NCBI RefSeq assembly: GCF_038087665.1
Contig: NZ_CP149925.1
Location: forward strand, 1,489,236-1,553,235
Direction of reading: 5' to 3'
Source: Gallaecimonas sp. GXIMD4217
Lineage (GTDB): Bacteria > Pseudomonadota > Gammaproteobacteria > Enterobacterales > Gallaecimonadaceae
DNA length: 64,000 bases
Within the stretch, counting starts at the first letter, position 1, and each line of letters opens with the position of its first letter. Of the stretch, positions 8,208 through 20,555 are shown in pieces. A model generated the notes under the pieces. It was not told the origin of the DNA and made no database searches. It saw only the letters and a program-made list of their open reading frames with translations. A program made the position numbers and the translations under genes.

Positions 8208-9776
8208 ATGGAGCCCATGTCCAACCTGCTGCTCTTTGCCGGCGCCCTGGCGCTGTTTTTGCACGGCCTGGACGGCCTGACCAAGGCCCTCAAGAAGCTG
8301 TCCGGTGACGCCATCAGCCGGCTGCTGTCGCGCTTGACCGACAGAGCCTGGCAGGGTGCCATGACCGGTGCCCTGGTCACGGCGCTTATCCAATCCTCCA
8401 CCGCCACCACGGTGTTGACGGTGGGCTTCGTGTCGGCCGGGCTGCTCAACCTGCGTCAGGCCGCCGGCGTGGTGCTGGGGGCCAATGTGGGCACCACCAT
8501 CACCGCCCAGCTGGTGGCCTTTCCCCTGGAAGAGCTGGGCCTGTCGCTGCTGGTGCTGGGCTTTCTGGCCAAGCACAGGCGCTGGGGCCTGCTGGCCTTC
8601 AACCTGGGGCTGCTGCTGTTCGCCATCCAGTTGATGGGCCACGCCATGGAGCCGTACCGGCAGGCGCCCTGGTTCGAGGCGGCCCTGGCCTCACTGCACC
8701 AGCCGCTGCTGGCGGCCCTGGCGGGGCTGGTGGCCACGGCGGTACTGCAGTCCTCTGCCGCCACCACCGCATTGGTGGTGGCCCTGGCCGGGCACGGCAT
8801 CATGCCCCTTGCCGTTGGCGTGGCGGTGGCCCTGGGGGCCAATGTGGGCACCTGCCTGACCGCGGTGCTGGCCTCCCTGCAGCAGGGCCGCAACGCCAGG
8901 CGGGTGGCCCTGATCCATGTGCTGTTCAACCTCATTGGCGTTGCCGTCTGGCTGCCATTGCTGGAACAGCTGTTGGAGCTGGCGCTGTGGCTGTCGCCCT
9001 CCGGAGACGTGGCCCGCCAGGTGGCCAATGCCAATACCGCCTTCAACCTCATCAACACCCTGCTGTTCCTGCCCTTGCTGGGCGGCCTGACCCGGCTGGC
9101 CAAGAAGCTGATCCCGGACCGGGAAGGTGGCCAGTGGCAGCCCCTGGACAGGCACCTCTACGCCAATGCCGACGTGGCCCTGAAGCTGACCCGGGAGCGC
9201 CTGGGGGTGATCAGCCGCAGCCTCTACCAGGAGTTTTCCGCCGGCCGCGCCCAACTGGGCAAGGATGAGAGTTCCAGGCTGTTGTCCCGGCTCGATAACC
9301 GCAACCGCCTGATGCTGAGCGATGTGCTCGACTTCCTGGGCGGCGCCGCGCAACTGGCCAAGGGCAGGGAAGGGGACCACAGCCGCCTGGTACGACTGGC
9401 CAACCTGATGGACAGCCTGCGCCAGCAGCTGATGGCGGAGCTGAGCCAATGGAAGGAAAACCGCAGTGGCATCTCCAGTCAGATGCAGGCGCATCTGGAG
9501 CGGCTGCTGGCCCTGGTGGAAAGGGCCTGGGAGGGCCTGATCCGGGCCATAGACGGCGAGGAGGGCGCCATCGAGGCCATCAGGGCACTGAAGCCCGAAC
9601 TGCGCGCCGCCGAGGCCCAGGCCTACAGCCACCATGCCAGCTCCCTGGTGGCCAGCAGCGCCTCACACCAGGGCACATTGCGGGCCGAGGCCCAGCTGAT
9701 CGAAAGGCTGCGGGTGATCTACAGCCTGCTCCGCCAATGCGCCAGGGTACTTGAGGAAGCCCCCGCCAAGGCGTAA
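8208..9776 (+). CDS. Na/Pi cotransporter family protein with PhoU-like C-terminal domain
   Basis: 522 residues. Residues about 1-310 form the transporter, with two inverted repeats each carrying the family signature QSS: ALIQSSTATT in the first and AVLQSSAATTALV in the second. Each repeat also has a GANVGT motif (GANVGTTITAQL and GANVGTCLTAVL). The C-terminal 200 residues are helical and charged, as in the PhoU-like cytosolic domain of NptA/YjbB proteins. The expected role is sodium-coupled phosphate movement across the inner membrane. A second in-frame ATG (8217) is an alternative start. I see no PHO box upstream. Confidence 0.92.
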   Translation: MEPMSNLLLFAGALALFLHGLDGLTKALKKLSGDAISRLLSRLTDRAWQGAMTGALVTALIQSSTATTVLTVGFVSAGLLNLRQAAGVVLGANVGTTITAQLVAFPLEELGLSLLVLGFLAKHRRWGLLAFNLGLLLFAIQLMGHAMEPYRQAPWFEAALASLHQPLLAALAGLVATAVLQSSAATTALVVALAGHGIMPLAVGVAVALGANVGTCLTAVLASLQQGRNARRVALIHVLFNLIGVAVWLPLLEQLLELALWLSPSGDVARQVANANTAFNLINTLLFLPLLGGLTRLAKKLIPDREGGQWQPLDRHLYANADVALKLTRERLGVISRSLYQEFSAGRAQLGKDESSRLLSRLDNRNRLMLSDVLDFLGGAAQLAKGREGDHSRLVRLANLMDSLRQQLMAELSQWKENRSGISSQMQAHLERLLALVERAWEGLIRAIDGEEGAIEAIRALKPELRAAEAQAYSHHASSLVASSASHQGTLRAEAQLIERLRVIYSLLRQCARVLEEAPAKA

Positions 9777-9814
9777 GGTAGGCCGTCATTTGATAACTGT
9801 TCGCAATTGAGCCT

Positions 9815-10375
9815 ATGGACGCCCTGGATTTCCTGCTGAACCGCACCTCAGACGCCGCCCTTACCGGCCCCGCCCCCTCGGCCGAAGCCCTGGAGAACTG
9901 CCTCCAGGCCGCTTTCAGGGTGCCCGATCACGCCGGCCTTCGCCCCTACCGTTTCGTGCTCATCGACAGCGATCAGGCCAGGGACAAGCTGGGCGGTCTC
10001 TGCCAGCAGGCGCTGCTGGCCGACAACCCGGACGCCGATCAGGCCGCCCTCGACAAGGCCGGGCGCCTGTTCTACCGCGCCCCCCTGGTGGTGGCGGTGC
10101 TGAGCCGCTACCAGCCCCATCCCAAGGTGCCGCTCATCGAGCAGCACATCAGCGCCGGCCTGGCCGCCCACGCCATGCAGATGGCGGCCCTGGCCCAGGG
10201 CTATGGCGGCATGTGGCGTACCGGCAGCTACGCCTACCATCCCCTGGTGCGTGAGGCCTTCGGGGTAGAGGGGGATGACCAGATCGTCGGTTTCCTCTAC
10301 CTGGGCACCCCGGTGAAAAGGAAGCTCAAGGTGCCCAGGCCCAACAGCGCCGATTTCGTCAGCCGCTTTCAATAA
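9815..10375 (+). CDS. Nitroreductase family protein, YdjA-like
   Basis: 186 residues, the compact size of the YdjA subgroup. HAGLRPYRFVLID near residue 40 (FMN-phosphate region) and GLAAHAMQMAALAQGYGGMWRTG near 115-137 are the family's characteristic segments. These enzymes are homodimeric FMN- and NAD(P)H-dependent reductases in the cytosol, and the physiological substrate is unknown. It stands between the cotransporter and the TPR gene in the same direction, with no terminator between them. Confidence 0.88.
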   Translation: MDALDFLLNRTSDAALTGPAPSAEALENCLQAAFRVPDHAGLRPYRFVLIDSDQARDKLGGLCQQALLADNPDADQAALDKAGRLFYRAPLVVAVLSRYQPHPKVPLIEQHISAGLAAHAMQMAALAQGYGGMWRTGSYAYHPLVREAFGVEGDDQIVGFLYLGTPVKRKLKVPRPNSADFVSRFQ

Positions 10376-10433
10376 GGGGGGCCAGGCGGACTAAGCTCTA
10401 GGGGATATCCCGCCCCTGCCATGGAGGAAGGCC

Positions 10434-12020
10434 ATGAAACTTGCTTATCCGCTGCTCCTTGTTCCGGCCCTGGCCCTGGCTGGCGCCGATTTCGGCGCCG
10501 ACCTCGGCCAGGTCGAACTTAAGTCAAGCTGCACCAAGCCGGCCCAGGCCGAGCTTGCCGAAGGCCTGGCGCTGCTGCACCACATGACCTACGAGGGCGC
10601 CAAGCCCCGCTTCGAAAAGGCCGCGGTGCTGGATCCCAACTGCGCCCTGGCCTATTGGGGCCAGGCCATGGCGCTGGTGCACCCGCTCTGGTCCGATCCG
10701 CCCGACGCCACTGAGTACGCCCAGGGCCAGCAGCTGGTCGCCAAGGCCCGCCAGGCCGAGAAGCAGGACGACAGGGAAAAGGCCATGGTGGCGGCCCTGG
10801 CCGCCTACTTCGAGGGCCAGCGCCAGGACAGCGAAAAGCCCCACCTCAAGGCCTTTGCCGCCGCTTGGCGCCAGGCCCATGAGGCCTTCCCCGACGACGT
10901 GGAGGTAGCCGCCTTCACCGCCCTCAGCCACCTGGCCCTGGCCGATCCCGGTGACAAGTCGTATCGGGTGCAGCTTCAAAGCGGTGCCATGGCCGAAAAG
11001 CTGCTGGCGGGGCATCCCAGGCATCCGGGCGCCCACCACTACCTGATCCACAGTTACGACTATCCGCCCCTGGCCGAGAAGGCGGTGGCGGCGTCCCGCA
11101 GCTATGGCGCCATAGCCCCGGCCGTGCCCCATGCCCTGCACATGCCCACCCATATCTTCACCCGCCTGGGCCTGTGGCAGGACGTGATCGACATGAACCA
11201 GCTGTCCGCCAAGGCGGCCCTGGCCCACCCGGCCGGTAACAAGGTGTCGCTCCATTACCTGCACGCCCTGGATTACCAGGCCTACGGCTACCTGCAAAAG
11301 GGCAGGGACGATCTGGCCCGGGCCATCCAGGACAAGATGGACGCCATCGGCGATCCCATCCAGCCCCATGTGGCGTCCGCCTATGCCCTGGCCGGTATTC
11401 CCGCCCGCAGGGCCCTGGAAAGCCAAAGCTGGGCCGAGGCGGCCGGGCTCAAGGCCCGCCAGCCGGCCGGTTTCCCCTGGGACCGCTTCCCGGCCATGGA
11501 GGCCATCAGCCATTTCGCCGTTGCGATGGGAGCGGCCCGTGCCGGCCAGCCGGAAAAGGCCCAGGCCGCCCTCAAGGCGTTGGAGCGGCTGCAGGGCCTG
11601 GAAAGATCCCCCTACTGGGCCAAGCAGGCGCAGATCCAGCTGCTCAGCGCCCGGGCCTGGGCCGCCTACGAAGGTGGTGACGAGGACAAGGGGCTGGCCT
11701 TGATGCAGGAGGCGGCGGCACTGGAGGCCGGCACCGAGAAGCACCCGGTGACCCCGGGGGAGATCCTGCCGGCCCGGGAGCTGCTGGCGGACATGCTGCT
11801 GGACATGGACAGGTTCCAGGAGGCCCTGGCGGCCTACGAGCTGGCCCTGAAACGCAGTCCCAACCGCTTCAACAGCCTGTTCGGTGCCGCCGTGGCCGCC
11901 CAGCAGCTGGGTGAGGACGACAAGGCCAGGGGCTATTACCGACAGCTTGTGGAGTTGGCCGGCGACAGCCGCCGGGCGGCGGTGTCTGTGGCCAGGGCCG
12001 TCCTCAAGGGCGAGGACTAG
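10434..12020 (+). CDS. Exported TPR-repeat protein
   Basis: 528 residues. A signal peptide (MKLAYPLLLVPALALA, cleavage around residue 16-18) is followed by tetratricopeptide-like helical pairs through the whole chain. Examples are ALAYWGQAMALVHPLW near 70 and ALAAYELALKRSPNRFNSLFGAAVAAQQLG near 460. HYLIHSYDYPP and HALHMPTHIFTRLG recur in a well-known group of uncharacterised periplasmic TPR proteins. Two cysteines remain in the mature part. An AGGAAGG ribosome binding site precedes the ATG. The stop overlaps the convergent HTH gene by 3 bp. Confidence 0.85.
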   Translation: MKLAYPLLLVPALALAGADFGADLGQVELKSSCTKPAQAELAEGLALLHHMTYEGAKPRFEKAAVLDPNCALAYWGQAMALVHPLWSDPPDATEYAQGQQLVAKARQAEKQDDREKAMVAALAAYFEGQRQDSEKPHLKAFAAAWRQAHEAFPDDVEVAAFTALSHLALADPGDKSYRVQLQSGAMAEKLLAGHPRHPGAHHYLIHSYDYPPLAEKAVAASRSYGAIAPAVPHALHMPTHIFTRLGLWQDVIDMNQLSAKAALAHPAGNKVSLHYLHALDYQAYGYLQKGRDDLARAIQDKMDAIGDPIQPHVASAYALAGIPARRALESQSWAEAAGLKARQPAGFPWDRFPAMEAISHFAVAMGAARAGQPEKAQAALKALERLQGLERSPYWAKQAQIQLLSARAWAAYEGGDEDKGLALMQEAAALEAGTEKHPVTPGEILPARELLADMLLDMDRFQEALAAYELALKRSPNRFNSLFGAAVAAQQLGEDDKARGYYRQLVELAGDSRRAAVSVARAVLKGED

Positions 12021-12307
12021 GCCAGCACCGCCTTGACGTCGTCCAGGTGGGCGGCTATCCAGTCGCCCTTGATGGGGCCCCAGTCCAGGATCCGGTAATG
12101 GCCCTGGTTGTGGCGGGCCCCCTCGCTCTGCTCGAAGCCGCAGCGCACGCCGATCTCCTCCAGGCTCTTGAGGGTGTCCTGGACGGTGCGCCTGGGCATG
12201 CCGGTGGCCTCCATGATGGCCGGCACGGTATTGATGCCGGAAGCGATGAGGTGGCAGAAGTAGTAGCGGCGGAAGGTGGCGGTCTGGGTACGGCTGATGG
12301 CGGTCAT
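12017..12307 (-). CDS. Winged helix-turn-helix regulator, small
   Basis: 96 residues forming essentially one winged helix-turn-helix domain: INTVPAIMEATGMPRRTVQDTLKSLEEIG is a helix-turn-helix with recognition helix RRTVQDTLKSL, and a wing follows (GHYRILDWG). It resembles small DNA-binding proteins of Vibrio and Shewanella that lack an effector domain. The ribosome binding site is poor. It ends overlapping the TPR gene and lies 51 bases downstream of cobO on the same strand, so it may be co-transcribed with cobO. Targets are unknown. Confidence 0.75.
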   Translation of the reverse strand: MTAISRTQTATFRRYYFCHLIASGINTVPAIMEATGMPRRTVQDTLKSLEEIGVRCGFEQSEGARHNQGHYRILDWGPIKGDWIAAHLDDVKAVLA

Positions 12308-12358
12308 ATCATTGAGTTCATTTGATTTTTTACCAGCTTAGCATCGACGGCCCGGCCG

Positions 12359-12952
12359 CTACCAGTCCAGGCCCCGGCGCGCCTTGATGCCGGCGTCGAA
12401 GGCGTGCCTGACCGCCTTCATCTCGGTGACGGTATCGGCCAGCTCCAGCAGCCGGCGGTGGGCGCCGCGGCCGGTGACGATCACGCTCATCTGCGCCGGC
12501 CGGCCCTTGATGGCGGCCAGCACCTCGTCCAGGTCCAGGTAGCCGTAGCTGAGCATGTAGGTGAGCTCGTCCAGCACCACCAGGCTCAGACTCGCATCGG
12601 CCAGGAAGGCCCTGGCCTGTTGCCAGACCGCCCGGGCGGCTTGGGTGTCGGCCTCCCTGTCCTGGGTGTCCCAGGTGAAACCTGTGGCCATCACCGCGAA
12701 GGGCACGCCCTGGCTTTCCAGTAGATCACGCTCGCCGCATTCCCAGCCGCCCTTGATGAACTGCGCCGCCGCGCCCTTTAGGCCGTGGCCCACCGCCCGG
12801 CACAAGGTGCCGAAGGCGGCCGTGCTCTTGCCCTTGCCGTTGCCGGTGAACACCAGCAGGGTGCCGCGCTCGGTCTGGGCCCCGGCAATGCGCTGGTCCA
12901 CCTTTTCTTTCAGGCGCTGCTGGCGGGCCTGGTGCCTTTGCTGATCACTCAT
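12359..12952 (-). CDS. cobO: Cob(I)yrinic acid a,c-diamide adenosyltransferase (CobO/BtuR type)
   Basis: 197 residues, the normal length of the CobA/CobO/BtuR family. The P-loop GNGKGKSTAAFGTL is near residues 37-50. VVLDELTYMLSYGYLD and the C-terminal VTEMKAVRHAFDAGIKARRGLDW are diagnostic. The enzyme transfers the adenosyl group of ATP to reduced corrinoid and makes adenosylcobalamin in the cytosol. It is transcribed divergently from metH with 69 bases between the start codons, so the two B12-related genes share a control region. I see no riboswitch there. Confidence 0.95.
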   Translation of the reverse strand: MSDQQRHQARQQRLKEKVDQRIAGAQTERGTLLVFTGNGKGKSTAAFGTLCRAVGHGLKGAAAQFIKGGWECGERDLLESQGVPFAVMATGFTWDTQDREADTQAARAVWQQARAFLADASLSLVVLDELTYMLSYGYLDLDEVLAAIKGRPAQMSVIVTGRGAHRRLLELADTVTEMKAVRHAFDAGIKARRGLDW

Positions 12953-13021
12953 CTTTATTGCTCAAATCCTGCTTTTGGGTATTATGGCCGTCTAAACGTA
13001 TAAAAGTCCAAAAGGTGTGCC

Positions 13022-16678
<3,657 letters not shown>

Positions 16679-16691
16679 GCTCAACGACCAT

Positions 16692-16724
16692 AAAAAACGG
16701 CATCGCCAAAAGGTGATGCCGTTT
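16692..16724 (-). terminator. Hairpin terminator between metH and the YdeI-like gene
   Basis: A 13-bp stem with one G-T pair and an AAAA loop. On the minus strand it is followed by a T-run of six, so it terminates the minus-strand gene ending at 16760. On the plus strand it has only TTT, so it may also work weakly for metH. Confidence 0.85.
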
Positions 16725-16759
16725 CATCAATGGCGAGGCCAGATAACGGGCCCTTGGTT

Positions 16760-17365
16760 TTAGCGGTCGCTAAGGCCCTTGCCGGCCAGGATCTGCGGTA
16801 TGCATTTCTCGACCCGGGCGGCCCTGGTGCTGGACTGCTTGGCGCCTTGGATATGGAGGTAGTAGGCGCGCTGGCGGCCCGGTGTCAGGGCGTGGAAGGC
16901 CTCGGCCAGGGCCGGGTCGTCGTCCAGGCGCGCAAGCAGCTCCTCGGGCATCGGGAATTCCTCGATGGCCTTGAAATCGACCCTGGTGCCGGCCTTCTCC
17001 ACCTCGATGGCGTCGCGGATGTACTGCTTCAGAGTGCCTTCCAGCTTGGCGACCTGAGCTACATCGGTGAAGGGAATGCGCCTTGCCCCCTGGGTGTTCT
17101 CGCCGGGCTTTTCCAGCAGGCCCTGGGGATCCGGCAGCAGGGCCCCCTTGGTGAACAGCAGCGCGCAGCTGTCCTTGAAGCCCTGCAATATCACCACGTT
17201 GCCGCCCTGGAAGCTGTAGCAGGGCTTGCCCCATTTAAGCTCCTCGGTGAGCCCGCAATCCAGGGCGATGGCCCTCAGCGCTTCAAGCTCTCGCTGCCAG
17301 CGGCTGGTCCTGCCGATATAGCCATCGACCTTGGGATTGAGACGGGTATTGATGTCCTGGTTCAT
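16760..17365 (-). CDS. YdeI/OmdA family protein with DUF1801 domain
   Basis: 201 residues. The first ~115 residues match the DUF1801 fold (TEELKWGKPCYSFQGGNVVILQGFKDSCALLFTKGALL). The last ~70 carry the OmdA segment with PMPEELLARL...AFHALTPGRQRAYYLHIQGAKQSSTRAARVEKC. This two-part architecture is common in YdeI-like proteins, which are tied to stress or bacteriocin-type resistance in some species without a clear mechanism. It is monocistronic and ends at a terminator. Confidence 0.85.
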   Translation of the reverse strand: MNQDINTRLNPKVDGYIGRTSRWQRELEALRAIALDCGLTEELKWGKPCYSFQGGNVVILQGFKDSCALLFTKGALLPDPQGLLEKPGENTQGARRIPFTDVAQVAKLEGTLKQYIRDAIEVEKAGTRVDFKAIEEFPMPEELLARLDDDPALAEAFHALTPGRQRAYYLHIQGAKQSSTRAARVEKCIPQILAGKGLSDR

Positions 17366-17485
17366 ATGGAACTCCTTTTCCTGTTTAAGTGTCGGCGGTT
17401 GCCCGCCCTTAGCCGGTGTTGTTTGATAGCTGGCTCTGCTGCAGTGGTCACCAATGCCAGGCAGTAAGTCTAGCCTGCCTATTTG

Positions 17486-17893
17486 TTAGGCTGGGGAGCC
17501 CGGCAACCGGGGGATGTCTTCCAACTCACTGTCCCAGCTTGCCTTGCTGGCGCAAAAGATATGGGCATTGGGCCTGATGGTCACTTCATCGTCCAGGCTG
17601 CCGGCCGGCACCACCAGCAGCTGCCCGTTCATCTGGGTGTTGGGCAGGGCCGAGCCGCACCGGCAGCAGAAGCTCTTCAGGTGCCGGGTATCGGGCAGCC
17701 GGTAGGTCCGTACCTTGTCCCGGCCGGACAGCCAGCTCAGCCGGGCTGTGGTTGAGAACAGGTTGGCGGCGTGGGCCGAGCCGGTGTCCTTCTGGCAATG
17801 GCCACAGTGGCACAGGAAAAAATGCTGGAAGTCGCCCTCGATTTGGAAGGTCACGTCGCCGCAAAGGCAGGAGCCACCGGTCGTCTTGCTCAT
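17486..17893 (-). CDS. GFA/CENP-V family zinc protein
   Basis: 135 residues from an ATG at 17893, chosen for AAGGAA 9-10 bases upstream. A longer in-frame reading from 17974 lacks family similarity. Zinc ligands appear in the family order: Cys-Leu-Cys-Gly near residue 8, Cys-His-Cys-Gly-His-Cys near 30-36, and Cys-Cys-x-Cys-Gly further on. The GFA name comes from glutathione-dependent formaldehyde activation, but most members have no shown activity. Confidence 0.88.
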   Translation of the reverse strand: MSKTTGGSCLCGDVTFQIEGDFQHFFLCHCGHCQKDTGSAHAANLFSTTARLSWLSGRDKVRTYRLPDTRHLKSFCCRCGSALPNTQMNGQLLVVPAGSLDDEVTIRPNAHIFCASKASWDSELEDIPRLPGSPA

Positions 17894-18097
17894 CTCTACC
17901 GTTCCTTCTGTTTCTTCTTCCCAGGCGGAGCCTCTGCCGGCCACGGGTGCCGATAGGCTTCTATCCTTCGTCAAAAAGCCATGTATGGCAAGCGGTTAGG
18001 TGACGCCATCCGCCCCCGGCCAACGGGAGGGGCCGTCTGCCGGCTGCTACACTTCGCCAGGGCAAGCCTTCATCCCCTTCGACAGGAGAGACACCCC

Positions 18098-18688
18098 ATG
18101 GCAATCAAGATAGTCACTATCTGCGGCAGCGTACGGCCCGGCAACTACACCCAGATGGCGCTGAACCTGGCCATAGACGAGCTGAACAAGCACCCAGACG
18201 TGGAGGTGACCAGCATCGACCTTAGGGAGCTGGACATGCCGCTGCCCGGCCTGCCGGCCAGCAAGCCAGGGGCCATCCAGGCCTTCCAGGAGACGGTCAG
18301 CGAGGCCACAGGTGTGCTGCTGGCCTCCCCCGAATACCACGGCGGCATTGCCAGCCCCATGAAGCTGGCCATCGACAACCTGGGCTTTCCCAGCAAGCTG
18401 GCCGGCAAGCCGGTGTCCATCCTCGGGGTGGCGGCCGGGGTCATCGGCGCCATCAAGTCCAGCGAGCAGCTCAGGGCCATCTGCGCCCATGTGGGCGCGG
18501 TGCCGCTGCCGCTGGCGGTGTCCATCCCCCATGTGCAGCAGGTGTTCGACGAAAGCGGCCACTGTAACGACGAGGCCGCCGAAGGTTTTATCCGCCGCAG
18601 CGCCACCAGCCTTATCGACTACATCAACAACCATATCTGCCCCAGGATCAGCCTGGAGGCCATCATGCGGGAGAGGGAGTCGGAGTAG
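18098..18688 (+). CDS. NADPH-dependent FMN reductase family protein
   Basis: 196 residues from the ATG at 18098 with AGGAGA about 9 bases upstream. The flavodoxin-like fold shows ITICGSVRPGNYTQMALN at the start (FMN phosphate loop) and ASPEYHGGIASPMKLAIDNL in the middle, the signature of NADPH-dependent FMN or azo/chromate reductases. It is a cytosolic flavin enzyme of unknown substrate. The neighbours are unrelated and the gene is probably monocistronic. Confidence 0.9.
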   Translation: MAIKIVTICGSVRPGNYTQMALNLAIDELNKHPDVEVTSIDLRELDMPLPGLPASKPGAIQAFQETVSEATGVLLASPEYHGGIASPMKLAIDNLGFPSKLAGKPVSILGVAAGVIGAIKSSEQLRAICAHVGAVPLPLAVSIPHVQQVFDESGHCNDEAAEGFIRRSATSLIDYINNHICPRISLEAIMRERESE

Positions 18689-18777
18689 GGCGTCGCCGAC
18701 AGGGCGGCCTAATAACGCCCGTAGCGCAGAAAGGCCAAGCGCAACAAGGACAATGGCTTAGTAAAGTTGCCCTGGCG

Positions 18778-19260
18778 TTAGGCCAGTGTGAGCCGAAACA
18801 GGCCGGAGGGCTCCCGGACAAAGCCCCGACTCTGGAAGAAGGCGATGGCCCTGGGGTTCTGGTCATCGACATCCGCCAGCAGCTGCCTGAGACCCTGGGC
18901 CCGGGCGTGGGCGACCATGGCGGCCAGGGCCTCACTCATCAGCCCCTGGCGCCAGTAAGGGGAGCCCAGCAGGCAGCCGAATTCGGCGGCGTTGCCCTCG
19001 GCGTTGAAGCTGTGCAGGCCGCAGGTACCGATCAGGCGACCACTGGCGCGCTCTTCCAGCCCCCATTCCAGGGAAACACCCAAGAGGTGCAATCGGGCCA
19101 CGCTGCTGAGCAGCTGGTCGACCATGGCCGGCTCGGTGAAGACGGGATCGGCGGCAAAGGCCATGGTCCTGGCGTCGCCGTAGACGGCGAACAGATCGGC
19201 CCTGTCGCTTGCCTTCAGGGCGCGCAGGGTGAGCCTTGGCGTTGTCAGTGTCGGTAGCAT
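18778..19260 (-). CDS. GNAT family N-acetyltransferase (RimJ/RimL-like)
   Basis: 160 residues from an ATG at 19260. The start LPTLTTPRLTLRALKASDRADLF is typical of the RimJ/RimL subgroup. An acetyl-CoA-binding segment of the type W-R-Q-G-L-M-S-E-A-L follows near residue 100, then an Asp-Asp-Gln-Asn-Pro-Arg-Ala-Ile-Ala-Phe-Phe motif. It acetylates an amine on an unknown acceptor, possibly a protein N-terminus. An upstream in-frame start (19335) would run into the divergent promoter region and is not favoured. Confidence 0.88.
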   Translation of the reverse strand: MLPTLTTPRLTLRALKASDRADLFAVYGDARTMAFAADPVFTEPAMVDQLLSSVARLHLLGVSLEWGLEERASGRLIGTCGLHSFNAEGNAAEFGCLLGSPYWRQGLMSEALAAMVAHARAQGLRQLLADVDDQNPRAIAFFQSRGFVREPSGLFRLTLA

Positions 19261-19432
19261 GGGTGCCAGTCTCCATTGCCGGTTTTTCCCGCAGGCCTCG
19301 GCCCTTAACTTATTCACAATTGGCCTTGGCAACAAGGGCTTGTGGCGCCCTGGTTGGCGTCTTGGCTGCCTGGCCCACTGCTACACTTCGGCTACGGCTT
19401 TGCTTTGCCGGTGCAGGGCGTTCGGGGGCTTA

Positions 19433-20554
19433 ATGGTCAGAAAACTGCTTTGGGCATGTCTGGGGCTGGCATTGGCGGCGGCCCTGGGGGCCGGCCTTTG
19501 GGCCATCAAGCTGGGCCAGTTCCAGGCCATGGCCCAGGCCGAAGCCAACCAGCAGTTCCCGCCCACAGTGGTGAACGTGGCCGAAGTCAGGCAGGAGCGC
19601 TGGCAGCCCAAGGTGGAGGCGGTGGGCTCGGTGAGCGCCGTGCAGGGGGCGCTGCTGCGCACCGAGGCCGAGGGCCAGGTGGAGCGGATCGCCTTCGAGG
19701 CCGGGGCCTGGGTCCAGGCCGGTGACGAGCTGCTGCGCCTGGACAGGGATGTGGAGCTGGCCCAGCTGCAGGAGGCCCAGGCCGCCGCCGAGCTGGCCCG
19801 GCTGTCGCTCAAGCGGGCCCGGGAGCTGCGCCAAAGCAGCAGCGTCTCCCAGGGCGATCTGGACGCGGCCCTGGCCAATGTGCGCCAGACCCGGGCCCAG
19901 GTGGCGCTCATCCAGGCGCTGATCGACAAGAAGACCCTCAGGGCGCCCTTTGCCGGCCGGCTCGGCATCCGCCGCATCAGCGTCGGCCAGTTCCTCGACA
20001 AGGGCAGCCCGGTGGTGTCGCTGCAGGCCCTGGACCCCGTCTACGTGGATTTTTCCTTGCCCCAGCAGCGGCTCAGCGAGCTGGCCCGGGGCCTGGCGGT
20101 GGAGGTAAGCTCGGACGCCTATCCGGAGCAGCTGTTCTCAGGCGTGATCTCCGCCTTCAACCCGGACGTGGACGCGGCCACCCGCACGGTGCGGGTCCAG
20201 GCCACCCTGGCCAATCCGGACGGTCGGCTCAGGCCCGGCATGTTCGTGTCGGTGGCCATGGTGCTGGAGCGCAGCAGCCAGGTGCTGCTGATCCCGGCCA
20301 CGGCCGTACAGCACGGTCCCTATGGCGATGTCGTGTTCCTGGTGGAGGAGGGCGAGCAGGGCCTGGTGCTGCGCCAGCAGCTGGTGCGCCTGGGGGCGCG
20401 CCGCGGCGATTTCGTGGTGGTGGTCGAGGGCCTGAGCCAGGGCCAGCAGCTGGTGTCCACCGGGGTGTTCAAGCTGCGCGGCGGCATGCCGGTGGTCATC
20501 GACAACAGCCTGGCCCCCGACTTCCAGCTCCAGCCCAGCCCGGGAAACAGCTGA
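19433..20554 (+). CDS. RND efflux periplasmic adaptor (membrane fusion protein)
   Basis: 373 residues from an ATG at 19433. One N-terminal membrane anchor (about 4-25) is followed by the barrel-sandwich hybrid (VEAVGSVSAVQGALLRTEAEGQVERIAF), a short coiled-coil hairpin (about 110-160) and the beta-barrel domain. This is the HlyD/AcrA-type adaptor that connects an inner-membrane RND pump to an outer-membrane channel. The next gene starts one base after its stop, so they form an operon. No outer-membrane factor gene is nearby. Confidence 0.93.
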   Translation: MVRKLLWACLGLALAAALGAGLWAIKLGQFQAMAQAEANQQFPPTVVNVAEVRQERWQPKVEAVGSVSAVQGALLRTEAEGQVERIAFEAGAWVQAGDELLRLDRDVELAQLQEAQAAAELARLSLKRARELRQSSSVSQGDLDAALANVRQTRAQVALIQALIDKKTLRAPFAGRLGIRRISVGQFLDKGSPVVSLQALDPVYVDFSLPQQRLSELARGLAVEVSSDAYPEQLFSGVISAFNPDVDAATRTVRVQATLANPDGRLRPGMFVSVAMVLERSSQVLLIPATAVQHGPYGDVVFLVEEGEQGLVLRQQLVRLGARRGDFVVVVEGLSQGQQLVSTGVFKLRGGMPVVIDNSLAPDFQLQPSPGNS

Positions 20555-20555
20555 G

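Noticed and set aside
12953-13021. MetJ-box-like CGTCTAAACGTATAA upstream of metH
   Set aside because: Only a degenerate pair of half-sites is present, and metH is not a usual MetJ target in E. coli. Too weak to annotate.
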